From Fimenecus sp045633505 (GTDB lineage Bacteria; Bacillota; Clostridia; Oscillospirales; Acutalibacteraceae), in the NCBI GenBank assembly GCA_045633505.1, contig JAZQYK010000061.1, positions 1 through 64,000 of the forward strand: DNA of 64,000 bases. Direction: 5' to 3'. Shown here piece after piece: positions 49,638-59,009 of the stretch. The notes below the pieces were generated by a model. That model saw nothing but the letters and a program-made list of their open reading frames with translations, was not told where the DNA came from and made no database searches. A program made the translations under genes and the position numbers. The first letter of the stretch is position 1. Each line of letters begins with the position of its first letter.

Positions 49638-49828
49638 TGAAAAATATTATTATTGAAGAATGTCCGTATTGTGGCTCAACAAATCTTACGAAAGGTTACC
49701 AGATAAACGAAGGTATGGTTTACAGAGACAAAATTGTATCTTTCGGTACAACGATTGAGCATACAATCTGTAAGGAATGTGCAAGTATTGTTTACAGCAA
49801 GGTTGAAAAACCTGAAATTCTTAAATAG
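49637..49828 (+). CDS. Small zinc-ribbon protein
   Basis: A 63-residue protein with two CxxC knuckles: CPYCGST (residues about 9-12) and CKEC (about 46-49). It would bind one zinc, similar to TFIIB-like ribbons. Its ATG shares a base with the stop codon of the cohesin gene (TAATG), so the two are translationally coupled. Function is unknown. A longer frame starting at 49538 lies inside the cohesin gene and is discarded. Confidence 0.7.
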   Translation: MKNIIIEECPYCGSTNLTKGYQINEGMVYRDKIVSFGTTIEHTICKECASIVYSKVEKPEILK

Positions 49829-49872
49829 TCATAGATTTCATTTTTACCGCATATCTATTAGCGGTGATATGA

Positions 49873-49980
49873 ATGAATATAAGTTATGATGAAAAATTAA
49901 ATATTATTGCGCATTTAATCGTCAACGGTTATTTAACCGAAAATCAAATTAAAACAATAATTAAGCGAGGAGTTGTTTAA
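49873..49980 (+). CDS. Predicted 35-residue peptide
   Basis: A short frame MNISYDEKLNIIAHLIVNGY ending KRGVV, preceded by GCGGTGATATGA. The peptide is amphipathic rather than membrane-spanning and might form a helix-turn-helix-sized unit (LTENQIKTIIKRG). Its last codons form the left arm of a bidirectional terminator. Support is limited to the ribosome binding site and context. Confidence 0.4.
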   Translation: MNISYDEKLNIIAHLIVNGYLTENQIKTIIKRGVV

Positions 49981-49992
49981 CAATTCCTCGCT
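49964..49992. terminator. Bidirectional terminator upstream of the rubredoxin-fusion gene end
   Basis: AGCGAGGAGTTG / CAATTCCTCGCT 12-bp stem with one G-U and loop TTTAA, between convergent reading frames. Confidence 0.75.
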
Positions 49993-50002
49993 GATTTTAT
50001 AT

Positions 50003-50611
50003 TTATGCAATCGGTTCAAAATCTTCCGCACCGTGTTTACAAAGAGGACAAACAAAATCTTCGGGCAATTCGTCACCCTCATAGACGTATCCGCAAATTT
50101 TACAAACGTATCCTTTTTTCTTTGTTTGTTCAGCTTTTGGCTTGATGTGGTCGAAATAATATTGATACGTTGCTGATGGAACATCCGAAAGGGTTTCTGC
50201 TTCGGTAACTTCTGAAATGAACAACAGGTGAGTACCGCAATCAATAATGTCAATTACCGTGCAGGAAATATAAGCGTTAGTGCCGACACACACGAAATGT
50301 GTTCCGTTTTCTGTGGCGTAGTGGTCGTTAAAACCGTCAAATTTATCCGTATTTTTGCCGCTTGAAAAACCAAAACGTTTAATCAAATCAAACGTTGCTT
50401 CAGTTGAAAGCACTGAAACGGTAAACTTTTTCGTTCTTTCAATCATTCCGCAGGTGTAGTTAGCCTTGTTGACTGCAATAGTGATTTTTTTAGGTTCGCT
50501 CGTTACCTGACAAGCCGTGTTAATAATACAAGCATTGTCTTTTCCGTCCTCGTTTGCGCTTAAAATGAACAAACCGTAACTAAACCTGAACATCGCTTCA
50601 TTTTTAATCAT
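50003..50611 (-). CDS. Flavin reductase-rubredoxin fusion (high-molecular-weight rubredoxin type)
   Basis: A 202-residue redox protein. Residues 1-155 are a flavin-reductase-like FMN-binding split barrel (RFSYGLFILSANEDGKDNAC, VSVLSTEATFDLIKRFG). The C-terminal 45 residues are a rubredoxin with the iron ligands CKICGYVYEG and CPLCKHG. This matches the Hrb-type protein of Moorella and other anaerobes, which passes electrons from NADH to flavodiiron proteins for O2 or NO removal. The ATG at 50611 follows TTGGAGTTG; upstream in-frame codons lack a site. No flavodiiron gene is adjacent. Confidence 0.92.
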   Translation of the reverse strand: MIKNEAMFRFSYGLFILSANEDGKDNACIINTACQVTSEPKKITIAVNKANYTCGMIERTKKFTVSVLSTEATFDLIKRFGFSSGKNTDKFDGFNDHYATENGTHFVCVGTNAYISCTVIDIIDCGTHLLFISEVTEAETLSDVPSATYQYYFDHIKPKAEQTKKKGYVCKICGYVYEGDELPEDFVCPLCKHGAEDFEPIA

Positions 50612-50700
50612 AAAAATCAACTCCAATTCTTTATGCAAATATTATAACACAAAAAACAAGATATGTACATAAATATTTATTCGACAGAATTTATTAAACA

Positions 50701-50729
50701 TTGACATTTTTCGGTAAATATGGTATCTT
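50701..50729 (+). promoter_or_regulatory. Promoter of the NhaC-family gene
   Basis: TTGACA (50701-50706), 17-base spacer, TATCTT (50724-50729), 45 bases before the ATG. Confidence 0.7.
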
Positions 50730-50774
50730 TGTCTATGTAATTTAGTGCATTAAATTGCAAAAGGAGATGTAAAA

Positions 50775-52559
50775 ATGAAAAAGAGATTTCATTCGAAAAC
50801 CTTAGTTGCATTGGCAATTTCAGTTTTACTTATTTGCGGTATGACTATTTTTGCTTTTGCAAGTGACGGTGAAACAGCGGCAAAGATGATTGATTGCTCT
50901 TCTTGTGAGGGCTCAGGTTATGCGGCTGTTTGCGGTGATTGTGAAGGAACGAATATTGTTTGCTCAGATTGTTCTGTTGCTACCAATGTTTGTGCTGACT
51001 GTGAAGGCACGGGTCAGGTTGAAGCGCCAACAAGATTTTATTCAAGTCTTTGGTCACTTCTTCCACCGGTAATTGCTATTGCTCTTGCACTTATCACTAA
51101 AGAAGTTTATTCTTCACTCTTTATTGGTATTGTCGTGGGCGGCCTTTTATATGCAGAAGGCAATTTCGTAGGTACAATTACACACGTATTCAGCGACGGC
51201 TTTGTTGCAAATATTGCAGACTCTTACAATATGGGTATTATTATATTCCTTATTGTTCTTGGCGCAATGGTTTCAATGATGAATAAAGCAGGCGGTTCTG
51301 CCGCGTTCGGCCGTTGGGCTAAAACACACATTAAATCAAGAGTAGGCGCACAGCTTGCGACAGTTCTCTTTGGTTGTATGATTTTTATTGACGACTACTT
51401 TAACTGTCTTACAGTAGGTTCAGTTATGAGACCTGTTACAGACAGTCACAAGGTTTCTCGCGCAAAACTTGCATATCTTATTGACGCTACTGCGGCACCT
51501 GTTTGTATTATCGCGCCCGTTTCTTCGTGGGCAGCAGCCGTTGCAGGCTTTGTTGCAGAAGAAGAGGTTAGCGGATTCCAGCTTTTCCTCAGCGCAATTC
51601 CTTATAACTTCTATGCACTTCTCACAATCGTAATGATGGTTGCAATTACAGTTATGAAGTTCGATTACGGTAAGATGAGAATTCATGAAGAGAATGCTCT
51701 TAATGGTGACCTTTTCACAAGTGATTCAGAATCATTTAAGGATTCTACTGATGACTCAAACGTAAATCCAAAGGGTAAGGTTATTGACCTTATTCTCCCT
51801 GTTGTTGCACTTATTATTGCTTGCGTTATTGGTTTGATTTATTCAGGCGGCTTCTTTGATGCTGAAAGCGGCGCATACCATAACGTTATTGAGGCATTCT
51901 CAGGTGCTGACGCGTCCGTTGGTCTTCTTTACGGTTCATTCTGTACGCTTATCATTACAATTGCATATTTTATGCTTCGCCGTGTAATTACTTTCGAGGA
52001 TTGTATGGATTCTGTTCCTGAAGGCTTCAAAGCAATGGTTCCTGCTATTATGATTCTTGCTTGTGCATGGACTCTTAAAGCTATGACAGACAGCCTTGGT
52101 GCAAAAGAATTTATCGCAGGCATTGTTGAGACAACGGCAGGTACGTTTGCAAACTTCCTTCCTGCAGTAATCTTCCTTATTGCAGTTGGTCTTTCATTTG
52201 CAACGGGTACGTCTTGGGGTACTTTTGGTATTCTCATTCCTCTTGTTCTCAGCGTGTTCCCATACAGCAGCGGTCCAATCTCTGTTATCGCTATTTCTGC
52301 TTGTATGGCTGGTGCAGTTTGCGGTGACCATTGCTCACCGATTTCTGACACGACTATTATGGCAAGTGCAGGTAGCCAGAGTAACCACATTAACCACGTT
52401 TCAACTCAGTTACCTTATGCATTAACGGTTGCAGGTGTATCATTCGTAACATACATTATTGCAGGCTTTGTACAGTCAGTAATAGCACTTCCAATCGGTA
52501 TTGCTCTTATGCTTGGCACACTCTTTGTAATTAAAGCATTTTCTAAAAAGAAAGCATAA
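50775..52559 (+). CDS. NhaC-family Na+/H+ antiporter with N-terminal cysteine-rich extension
   Basis: A 594-residue membrane protein. It has a hydrophobic N-terminus like a signal anchor (LVALAISVLLICGMTIFAFA). A segment with four CxxC pairs follows at about residues 38-79 (CSSCEGSG, CGDCEGT, CSDC, CADCEGTG), recalling the zinc-binding repeats of DnaJ. About eleven or twelve transmembrane segments come next, with NhaC landmarks such as CMIFIDDYFNCLTVGSVMRPV and GAVCGDHCSPISDTT. NhaC exchangers swap Na+ (sometimes with an organic acid) for H+. The Cys-rich module is predicted outside the membrane, which is unusual. AAGGAGATGTAAAA precedes the ATG. Confidence 0.88.
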   Translation: MKKRFHSKTLVALAISVLLICGMTIFAFASDGETAAKMIDCSSCEGSGYAAVCGDCEGTNIVCSDCSVATNVCADCEGTGQVEAPTRFYSSLWSLLPPVIAIALALITKEVYSSLFIGIVVGGLLYAEGNFVGTITHVFSDGFVANIADSYNMGIIIFLIVLGAMVSMMNKAGGSAAFGRWAKTHIKSRVGAQLATVLFGCMIFIDDYFNCLTVGSVMRPVTDSHKVSRAKLAYLIDATAAPVCIIAPVSSWAAAVAGFVAEEEVSGFQLFLSAIPYNFYALLTIVMMVAITVMKFDYGKMRIHEENALNGDLFTSDSESFKDSTDDSNVNPKGKVIDLILPVVALIIACVIGLIYSGGFFDAESGAYHNVIEAFSGADASVGLLYGSFCTLIITIAYFMLRRVITFEDCMDSVPEGFKAMVPAIMILACAWTLKAMTDSLGAKEFIAGIVETTAGTFANFLPAVIFLIAVGLSFATGTSWGTFGILIPLVLSVFPYSSGPISVIAISACMAGAVCGDHCSPISDTTIMASAGSQSNHINHVSTQLPYALTVAGVSFVTYIIAGFVQSVIALPIGIALMLGTLFVIKAFSKKKA

Positions 52560-52573
52560 GCTAAAATAAAAGT

Positions 52574-52612
52574 AAGAACCTTGTCTCAATTAAGAGGCAA
52601 GGTTCTTTTTTT
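52574..52612. terminator. Bidirectional terminator between the NhaC gene and the lipoprotein gene
   Basis: AAGAACCTTGTCTC / GAGGCAAGGTTCTT stem (one G-U), AATTAA loop and a long T-run. Confidence 0.85.
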
Positions 52613-54176
52613 AATATGTAAATACGTATGAATACTTTTCGTTGAATTCAAATTCAGCCTGTAATTTTTCATCTTTTTCATAGAACGTACAATCACTTAC
52701 ACCGCTGATATTATATTGCAGTTTTGAAACGTATCCGTCATTGTTAATTACAAACATTGCTGAATAAGGGGAGTAATAAGTCTTGTAATCACCAACCGAC
52801 TCGGAATAATCAAACTCAAAACCGTTTACAAGCGTGTTAACAGATGCCTGAGGCTGACTTTTTTTCGTTTCGGTAGCTTTTAAGTTGAATACTATTACGT
52901 AACCGCCGCTGCCTTTTGTGGCCGTATAGCTTTCAACGTCACTTTCATTTAATGAAGGATTGTTGCTCATCGGAGGAACAAAATCATAGAATGAAGATGT
53001 TTCATCAGCACCGTTTTTGAAGGTTCTCGTTTGCTGACGTGTGCCGTTTGCCTGGTCAAGCAGTTGGTTGACTTGTGACTTTGTAATTTCGTTTGCAGTA
53101 TTGATTTTTGTTTCCGATTCAAAGGAGGTCATATCAATATTGATATTTTTTGTCAGCACGGCTGTGGCATCGCCTTTGTAATTCTTCGTTTTATTGATAG
53201 CGCTGATAACGATTTTTATTGCATCGTTTAAAGGCATTTGCTCGTCAGCTTTATTCGTTGAAAGCGGGATATCACTATTGTCGATAAAGCCTGAATTGTC
53301 GTCACCGAAAAGCAGGTCAAAAGCAAAATCGTCACTTACTGAATACTCGGTTTCAAAAATCTTGATTTCGGTGTCGAATTTCACGTTGATTTCTTTGTCA
53401 ACGTTAAGCTTGTTATAAATATTGGTCTGCGTAGTACGAACTTCCTGAAGAGTTTCGCTGAGTCTTAATATAACCGTTAATCCGTCATACATATTGTTGA
53501 TTGCAGAAGCAACGACTGATGAATCGTTTGTTGCAAAGCCGTTGCATACGGATTTCAACTCTTTAACAATTTTATCGTGAGCAGTTCTGAATTCGGAAAT
53601 CATATATTCCTGAGGGTCGAATTCACTATAATCAAAGGCACTTGCTTGTTTGTAAATGTCTTCAAAATTGGAAAAATCGCCGCTTTTTGTGTATTCTTGA
53701 AGTTGCTTGTGAAGGTCTTCAAGATAACCGTCATTGTTAACGTTGCTCATTAAAGCATACAATTCGCGGTAACGCATAAAATCGTTAGATTCGGCGTAAA
53801 AACGCATATTGGCATATTCTTGATATCTTTCATTACTTTCGTCGATGGAAAGCAATGAGGCTATATTCCAGAGCTTTCTGCAAGTATCAGTGAAATCGCT
53901 GTCATAGGCTGTCAACGTGTAAGGCTTTGTAAAATCTATTTTTTCGTTTTCACATACAGAATTAAACTCAGTGAGTATTATATTTTCAACTTGTGCTGAA
54001 ATCTCGTTTAACTCGTTGATTTCAAGTTCGGATATGTATTTCTGACACTCGTTATATTTTTTTTCAGAAATGAATTGCTGTATTGTGTTTATGTTTTTGT
54101 CACTTGCTTTTGTACAAGAAGAAAAAATTAAAATACAACAAAGTATAAGAGAAATAAATTTTAAAACTTTTTTCAT
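52611..54176 (-). CDS. Hypothetical lipoprotein
   Basis: A 521-residue protein with a type II signal peptide (MKKVLKFISLILCCILIFSSC; lipobox Cys near residue 21), so it is exposed on the outer membrane face. The first 250 residues are helical and charged, with tetratricopeptide-like spacing but no clear repeat. The C-terminal half is beta-rich, with Thr/Lys segments resembling domains in other clostridial lipoproteins. I recognise no enzyme motif. GGTGATAAA precedes the ATG. It is transcribed alone, convergent with the NhaC gene. Confidence 0.8.
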   Translation of the reverse strand: MKKVLKFISLILCCILIFSSCTKASDKNINTIQQFISEKKYNECQKYISELEINELNEISAQVENIILTEFNSVCENEKIDFTKPYTLTAYDSDFTDTCRKLWNIASLLSIDESNERYQEYANMRFYAESNDFMRYRELYALMSNVNNDGYLEDLHKQLQEYTKSGDFSNFEDIYKQASAFDYSEFDPQEYMISEFRTAHDKIVKELKSVCNGFATNDSSVVASAINNMYDGLTVILRLSETLQEVRTTQTNIYNKLNVDKEINVKFDTEIKIFETEYSVSDDFAFDLLFGDDNSGFIDNSDIPLSTNKADEQMPLNDAIKIVISAINKTKNYKGDATAVLTKNINIDMTSFESETKINTANEITKSQVNQLLDQANGTRQQTRTFKNGADETSSFYDFVPPMSNNPSLNESDVESYTATKGSGGYVIVFNLKATETKKSQPQASVNTLVNGFEFDYSESVGDYKTYYSPYSAMFVINNDGYVSKLQYNISGVSDCTFYEKDEKLQAEFEFNEKYSYVFTY

Positions 54177-54231
54177 TTTATCACCGATATAAATTTACCA
54201 TAAACTAAGGAAAGTGTCAATTAAAGTCAAA

Positions 54232-54258
54232 AAAATAAGGGTATGAAAACATACCCTT
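54232..54258 (-). terminator. Terminator of the M28 peptidase gene
   Basis: AAGGGTATG / CATACCCTT stem with a four-base loop; on the minus strand it is followed by ATTTTTTT. Confidence 0.85.
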
Positions 54259-54268
54259 AATAAATTAT

Positions 54269-55612
54269 TTATTTCTTTTGAGGACCGTTATAGCCGTTAG
54301 TTTCTTGGAAATCAGCAATTTTATCAATAACGCTGAGCACAACCTCAAAGCCTCTGCCAACAGTTGACTCCATTTCAAAGCGTTCTGCTCTGTCGTGGAA
54401 GGTGTGGTAGTACCAAGTGAGCATAGGGTTCTGTGCAGCAAAAGTAACAGATTTAATACCTGCTCTGGTCATTGGTGTGCTGTCGCAACCGCCAACAGGA
54501 TTGTGAATACAGCCGTTTGTTTTGCTTTCAATACCCATTTCGTTGAACGTATCCTTGAACATCTTTTCAAGGTCAGTATCAAAACGGCAACCCTGCCAGT
54601 CATCTTTAATAACAACTTCAAAGTAATCTTCGTCAGCAACTGAGTCGATATTGATATTCCAGGCATTCTTTGTTAAATCGTCGTTTCTGTGCTTGTGAGT
54701 GAATGCCATTGAGCCACGAAGACCTGCTTCTTCTGAACCGCAGTTGCAGTCAACGATACGGCAGTTTTTAGGCATTTTATCAGGGTTTTCTTTGAAGTAC
54801 TTAATAACTGCATAACTTAATGCGCAGCCTGTTGCATTGTCCATTGCACCTTTCGAAGCCATTTCTTCGTCTCCATCATTCCACATTGTGACAAATGCAC
54901 TGCCGATAACAGTAACAACAGGTAAGAAGTTAAGAATTGTTGTGAAAATGTTGAATGATACTGAATTACCGTCAATCTTATTAACTGCCCAATCAACACC
55001 AAGCAAATTTGCACCATAAATCACTGCCATAGCAACTGAAATGCCAATCATAAGGAATACACAAACAGCGCCGAAACCAACTTTACCATAAGTTGTAATA
55101 AGACCATAAATTGGCTTTTCAGGGTATTTAGATGCATTTTCTGAATGCTTCCAGTTCCAGCTTGTGTCAGTATGACCTGAAAGGATGATTGTGTAATCAT
55201 ATTTTTCGTCTTCAGGAACTAATTCACCATAAACGTTCTGTGAAATCTTCTGCTTGAAGAACATATCAAACCATGGTTTGTAAAGGAAACAGCTAAACAC
55301 AAGCCATATTACCATTGCAATACCAATAAATGCCATAGCAAACCATACATGATAATTATCAAGTGCAAAATATGTAAGTGCACTTAAAATAATACCAACC
55401 CAACCGGCATAAGGGAGTCCGCCGATGCTAGAACGTGGAGAAACTGCAAATTCCTCTTTCTTTGCTTTAATGCCGATTTTTTCAAGTTTTTCACCCATAT
55501 AGTCAGCATATTTTCTTTCGCCTTCAGAGCCGGGGAGACGAGAGCCCATATTTTCGGCATCTTTAACTATATCCCAGGCTTCTTGGACATACTTTCTTGA
55601 TTCCTCTTTCAT
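54269..55612 (-). CDS. M28-family zinc peptidase with internal membrane segments
   Basis: A 447-residue protein with an aminopeptidase-like fold. The zinc and catalytic set is seen: LSGHTDTSWN, KGAMDNATG (bridging Asp), CGSEEAGLRG (catalytic Glu-Glu), NIDSVADED and YYHTFHDRAE. Two blocks of hydrophobic helices interrupt it, at about residues 70-120 and 175-255. The peptidase is therefore membrane-embedded, unlike the soluble M28 enzymes. The ATG at 55612 follows TTGGAGG. Its substrate peptide is unknown. It lies upstream of a terminator and downstream of the PadR-linked membrane protein genes. Confidence 0.85.
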   Translation of the reverse strand: MKEESRKYVQEAWDIVKDAENMGSRLPGSEGERKYADYMGEKLEKIGIKAKKEEFAVSPRSSIGGLPYAGWVGIILSALTYFALDNYHVWFAMAFIGIAMVIWLVFSCFLYKPWFDMFFKQKISQNVYGELVPEDEKYDYTIILSGHTDTSWNWKHSENASKYPEKPIYGLITTYGKVGFGAVCVFLMIGISVAMAVIYGANLLGVDWAVNKIDGNSVSFNIFTTILNFLPVVTVIGSAFVTMWNDGDEEMASKGAMDNATGCALSYAVIKYFKENPDKMPKNCRIVDCNCGSEEAGLRGSMAFTHKHRNDDLTKNAWNINIDSVADEDYFEVVIKDDWQGCRFDTDLEKMFKDTFNEMGIESKTNGCIHNPVGGCDSTPMTRAGIKSVTFAAQNPMLTWYYHTFHDRAERFEMESTVGRGFEVVLSVIDKIADFQETNGYNGPQKK

Positions 55613-55680
55613 TGTAAAACCTCCAATGTGCAATATACAATATATGTTACATTATTTTACAATTAAAATCAAGAGAATTT

Positions 55681-57291
55681 TTATAAGTAATCATTGAAAT
55701 CAACTAATTCATCATCGGTAACAGTGGATGGATATTTGTTTTGTGGATACACATAATTGGGATTTTTAACTACAGCATAATATCTGTCCGTACTTCTTAA
55801 CCAATATTTATCAAATGGATTATTGATTTCAAAAATTGTGTTTTGTGCATATTCGTGTTGATACCATATTTCCTCGTCCGTTGTTGATGGTGTTATGGTG
55901 TGAGCTATATAGGCACGATGATTTTTTGCATTTTCAGTTGGTGTGAAAATATAATATAAGTCTTTATAATATTCGTCTGAAACGGTTCCGCTATAAATAG
56001 GAACAATTTCTTGAGAAACACCATCTATATCACATAGCATTTTGCAAAATACATCTTTTGTATTCTCTTTATAACCGTCTATAAACAACTCTGTGTGGAG
56101 TGTTTGGTCGAAATATTCAAATCTATCAACTACCATTAACACCCGCATTTGTAAAGGATTGCTTTCTGTTTCGGGAATTGTGAAAACATAAGACATATAA
56201 TGAGACTGGGTTAAATCCTCTTCCGCTTTATCGGCAAGAGGATTATAAGGCTCATCTTTTTCATATATATCAAGCTCTGTTGCTGACTTGTATTTGAGAA
56301 TTTCACTTTCAGGCAAATCGTATGCGACATTTTCAGGTAATCTCATTTCAATCAGTTTGTTTCTTATTTCAGTAGCATCTTCCTCTGTATCATTAATCGA
56401 ATATTCAACAGGTGGATAATGTGGAATAAAGCTGTCTGAAACAGTAAAACATACTGTTGCAACAAATAACAATGCAAAAATCAATGCTATCTTTTTTCTT
56501 GAAAGAAATTTTATTGGAACACCTGTTTCAAGATAATCAATATCTTTTACAGTAGTATAGATTACTGCAATGGGTAAGAGGTTTATTAAAAATCCAAACA
56601 ACAACCCAATAAAAGACCAATTATAATCTATAAGTGTAAATTCAGAAAGAATAGCTAATCCTATGCTAATAATCATAGCAGGAATTGAAGCATAAGCTAA
56701 CCGGAAATCTTCTTTTGGTTCTTCAAGTTCCTTTTTGACCTTTATAAGACCAATAATAATCAGAGTATAAATTATTCCATACATCACTTGGCTTGATAAA
56801 GCGATACATATATTGACCGTTCTGTCAAGAAGAATACTGTATTGAATAAAAAACAGAATAACTTGCAATATTCCACTGATTAGTGAAGTAATAAAAGCAG
56901 CATTTAATGTTTTATTGATTTTTCTTATTCTTGTCAGTGAACAGAACAATAAAAAGGTGAGAAGATATAAAAAATCAATACCTCTTATGCTTATTGAAAA
57001 TATAAATAATAAAGGAAATGCAACCATCCACGCTGATTGCTTGAAATATTGTTCTGAGGATATAGGGTAAAGCTGTCTGAAGGTTTCTGCAACCGCTTCA
57101 CTATCACCCATGTGAGAAACAGCATCTTTCTGAGCATCTTCATCACTCATACCAAGAGCAATATTTCTCTCATATATTTCAATAAGGTGAGAGAATAACT
57201 CATCTTTTAATTCTCGTTTAATTCTTTTGTCGTGTATTCCTTTTGACGCAGTATTTATATATGTGTTTATGATATTCAGTTCATTTTTCAT
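55681..57291 (-). CDS. PadR-associated membrane protein (HAAS/DUF1700-type), copy 1
   Basis: A 536-residue protein. The N-terminal 80 residues form a HAAS-type helical domain (KRELKDELFSHLIEIYERNIALGMSDEDA, split over residues 24-52). Such domains interact with PadR-family regulators. Five to seven transmembrane helices follow (about 85-280), then an extracytoplasmic domain of about 250 residues containing DLPESEILKYKSAT. The same layout and motif occur in the gene 30 bases upstream, so the two are paralogues in one operon with padR. The extracellular domain is not recognised. A sensor or envelope role is possible. Confidence 0.75.
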   Translation of the reverse strand: MKNELNIINTYINTASKGIHDKRIKRELKDELFSHLIEIYERNIALGMSDEDAQKDAVSHMGDSEAVAETFRQLYPISSEQYFKQSAWMVAFPLLFIFSISIRGIDFLYLLTFLLFCSLTRIRKINKTLNAAFITSLISGILQVILFFIQYSILLDRTVNICIALSSQVMYGIIYTLIIIGLIKVKKELEEPKEDFRLAYASIPAMIISIGLAILSEFTLIDYNWSFIGLLFGFLINLLPIAVIYTTVKDIDYLETGVPIKFLSRKKIALIFALLFVATVCFTVSDSFIPHYPPVEYSINDTEEDATEIRNKLIEMRLPENVAYDLPESEILKYKSATELDIYEKDEPYNPLADKAEEDLTQSHYMSYVFTIPETESNPLQMRVLMVVDRFEYFDQTLHTELFIDGYKENTKDVFCKMLCDIDGVSQEIVPIYSGTVSDEYYKDLYYIFTPTENAKNHRAYIAHTITPSTTDEEIWYQHEYAQNTIFEINNPFDKYWLRSTDRYYAVVKNPNYVYPQNKYPSTVTDDELVDFNDYL

Positions 57292-57321
57292 ACTCCACCT
57301 TCTTTCAATAAAAAATTCAGG

Positions 57322-58977
57322 TTATTTATCAGGAAAATACGATTTTGAAGCGTCATAATCAAAGGAATCTTGGTAGTGAACATCATCAATAGTGAAATCG
57401 TTAACAGGCCATTCTCTTGATTCAACAAAATGTTCTTCTGCCATTTCTCCAAAATGATTATATGTAAGATAAAATGGCAATTCTTTACGGTAATACATTG
57501 AATCTACAAGAACTATATGATTCACACCATAATGCGATACTTTTGCAGATTGGGCAATATAGGCACGTCTTTCTGTAGTATTATGTGGGAATGAATATTC
57601 ATACCCGCTGAATTGCATGTAATAGCCATTAGATGAATTATATAATTCAGTAATATCAAAGTATTCAGAGGATACTATTTCACCGTTTTTCTCTGATAAG
57701 GCAATAAAGAATTGTCCGTTAAAGTTTGTGTAATCTTCTTCACTCCATTTATCACTTGAATTAGAGTAAACAAAATCATCCCAGTAAAAATCCAAGTAGA
57801 ACGCATTACGATATGCAGTAGCATCATTCGGTAATGAAATTCTGTTCAAAGCCCTTATTCCACCATCTTCAAAATAGAAATAAAATGTTTCTATTTTTTC
57901 AGGTGTCCAATCACGCTCATTACGTTCAGAAATCTGCATATAAGTCGAATTTGTATATTTCAATATTTCACTGTCAGGTAAATCGTTTAAGTATTCTTGC
58001 GGAAATCCTAAATCAAGCATATGTTCTTTTGCAAAAAGTACCTTGTCCTGCGAAATTGATGTATCAACTGAATTGTATTTTTCGTACGCAGTTTCACGAG
58101 AAGCAGAAAGATACATAAAACAAAGTGGAACTGCTATTAGAACAATTACAATTGCAGAATAGAGGCATTTTTCTTTCTTATTAAGAGTGTGGTTCAATTC
58201 TATTTCAGGCTCTTTATGTGAAAGAATTTTTTTAGCATTGTATATTGAAATTAAAGCTACAAAGAATGAAATATAAACAAATACCGATATGGTTTCATAA
58301 TTTGTCCATTCATTAAAGGAATAATTTGCTATGAAAAGCAGAATTGAAAAATAACCTATGTATAAATGAGGCGAGGTTTCATTTTCGTGCATAACTTGTT
58401 GACACGCTTTTTCTAGTGAAGAAAACAGAAACCAGTAAAATATTGCATAAAAAACTGCTGATGCAATAATAAACAAATTTGTATAAGTTTCCTCTAAAAC
58501 AAAATAAGTTTCAAAGAAAAATCTTACGCTTTGAAATAGTGATAATATAGGGAAAATAATCAAAGCAATTTTAGATTGTTTATTCAGACATCTTATTTTG
58601 AAAAGACTGTAAAGAATTAAAAGCTGCCCAATAAGCAGATTTAACTTTTCTAATCCTGAAATAAATTCAAAGTTAAGATAAGTGAAAATAAAGCCCCATA
58701 TAAGAATATTTAATGAGGATTTCATATAAGCAGGCGGTGAAACAGAGTACAACGCACCAAATGAATCGGCAAGTTTTTCTTTATCTCCCATTTTCTCAAT
58801 TGCTTTGTTTTGCGATGTTTCATCATCAATACCTAAAGCAGAATTGCGGTTATATTCTTCTAATAGGTGAGAGTATAATTCCTCACGTACCTCGGATTTC
58901 TTTTTTGGAGACATAATTTTTCTGCATACTGATTTTGTGTAATCTTCAAATTTATGGAATTTTTTTAGTTCGCTCAT
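57322..58977 (-). CDS. PadR-associated membrane protein (HAAS/DUF1700-type), copy 2
   Basis: A 551-residue paralogue of the following gene. The HAAS-like N-terminus shows KKSEVREELYSHLLEEYNRNSALGIDDE within residues 24-52. Several transmembrane helices cover about residues 85-290. The extracytoplasmic C-terminal domain shares the phrase DLPDSEILKYTNST and, near the end, RRAYIAQ. Overall identity with its partner looks low outside these landmarks, so the duplication is old. GGGGGTTATTTT precedes the ATG. It lies 32 bases downstream of padR and is almost certainly under its control. Confidence 0.75.
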   Translation of the reverse strand: MSELKKFHKFEDYTKSVCRKIMSPKKKSEVREELYSHLLEEYNRNSALGIDDETSQNKAIEKMGDKEKLADSFGALYSVSPPAYMKSSLNILIWGFIFTYLNFEFISGLEKLNLLIGQLLILYSLFKIRCLNKQSKIALIIFPILSLFQSVRFFFETYFVLEETYTNLFIIASAVFYAIFYWFLFSSLEKACQQVMHENETSPHLYIGYFSILLFIANYSFNEWTNYETISVFVYISFFVALISIYNAKKILSHKEPEIELNHTLNKKEKCLYSAIVIVLIAVPLCFMYLSASRETAYEKYNSVDTSISQDKVLFAKEHMLDLGFPQEYLNDLPDSEILKYTNSTYMQISERNERDWTPEKIETFYFYFEDGGIRALNRISLPNDATAYRNAFYLDFYWDDFVYSNSSDKWSEEDYTNFNGQFFIALSEKNGEIVSSEYFDITELYNSSNGYYMQFSGYEYSFPHNTTERRAYIAQSAKVSHYGVNHIVLVDSMYYRKELPFYLTYNHFGEMAEEHFVESREWPVNDFTIDDVHYQDSFDYDASKSYFPDK

Positions 58978-59009
58978 AAAATAACCCCCAAATATAAATT
59001 ACATTTAAA

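Noticed and set aside
50880..51015. A separate DnaJ fragment gene before the antiporter
   Set aside because: The CxxC segment is in one continuous frame with the transporter and has no J-domain or internal start site.
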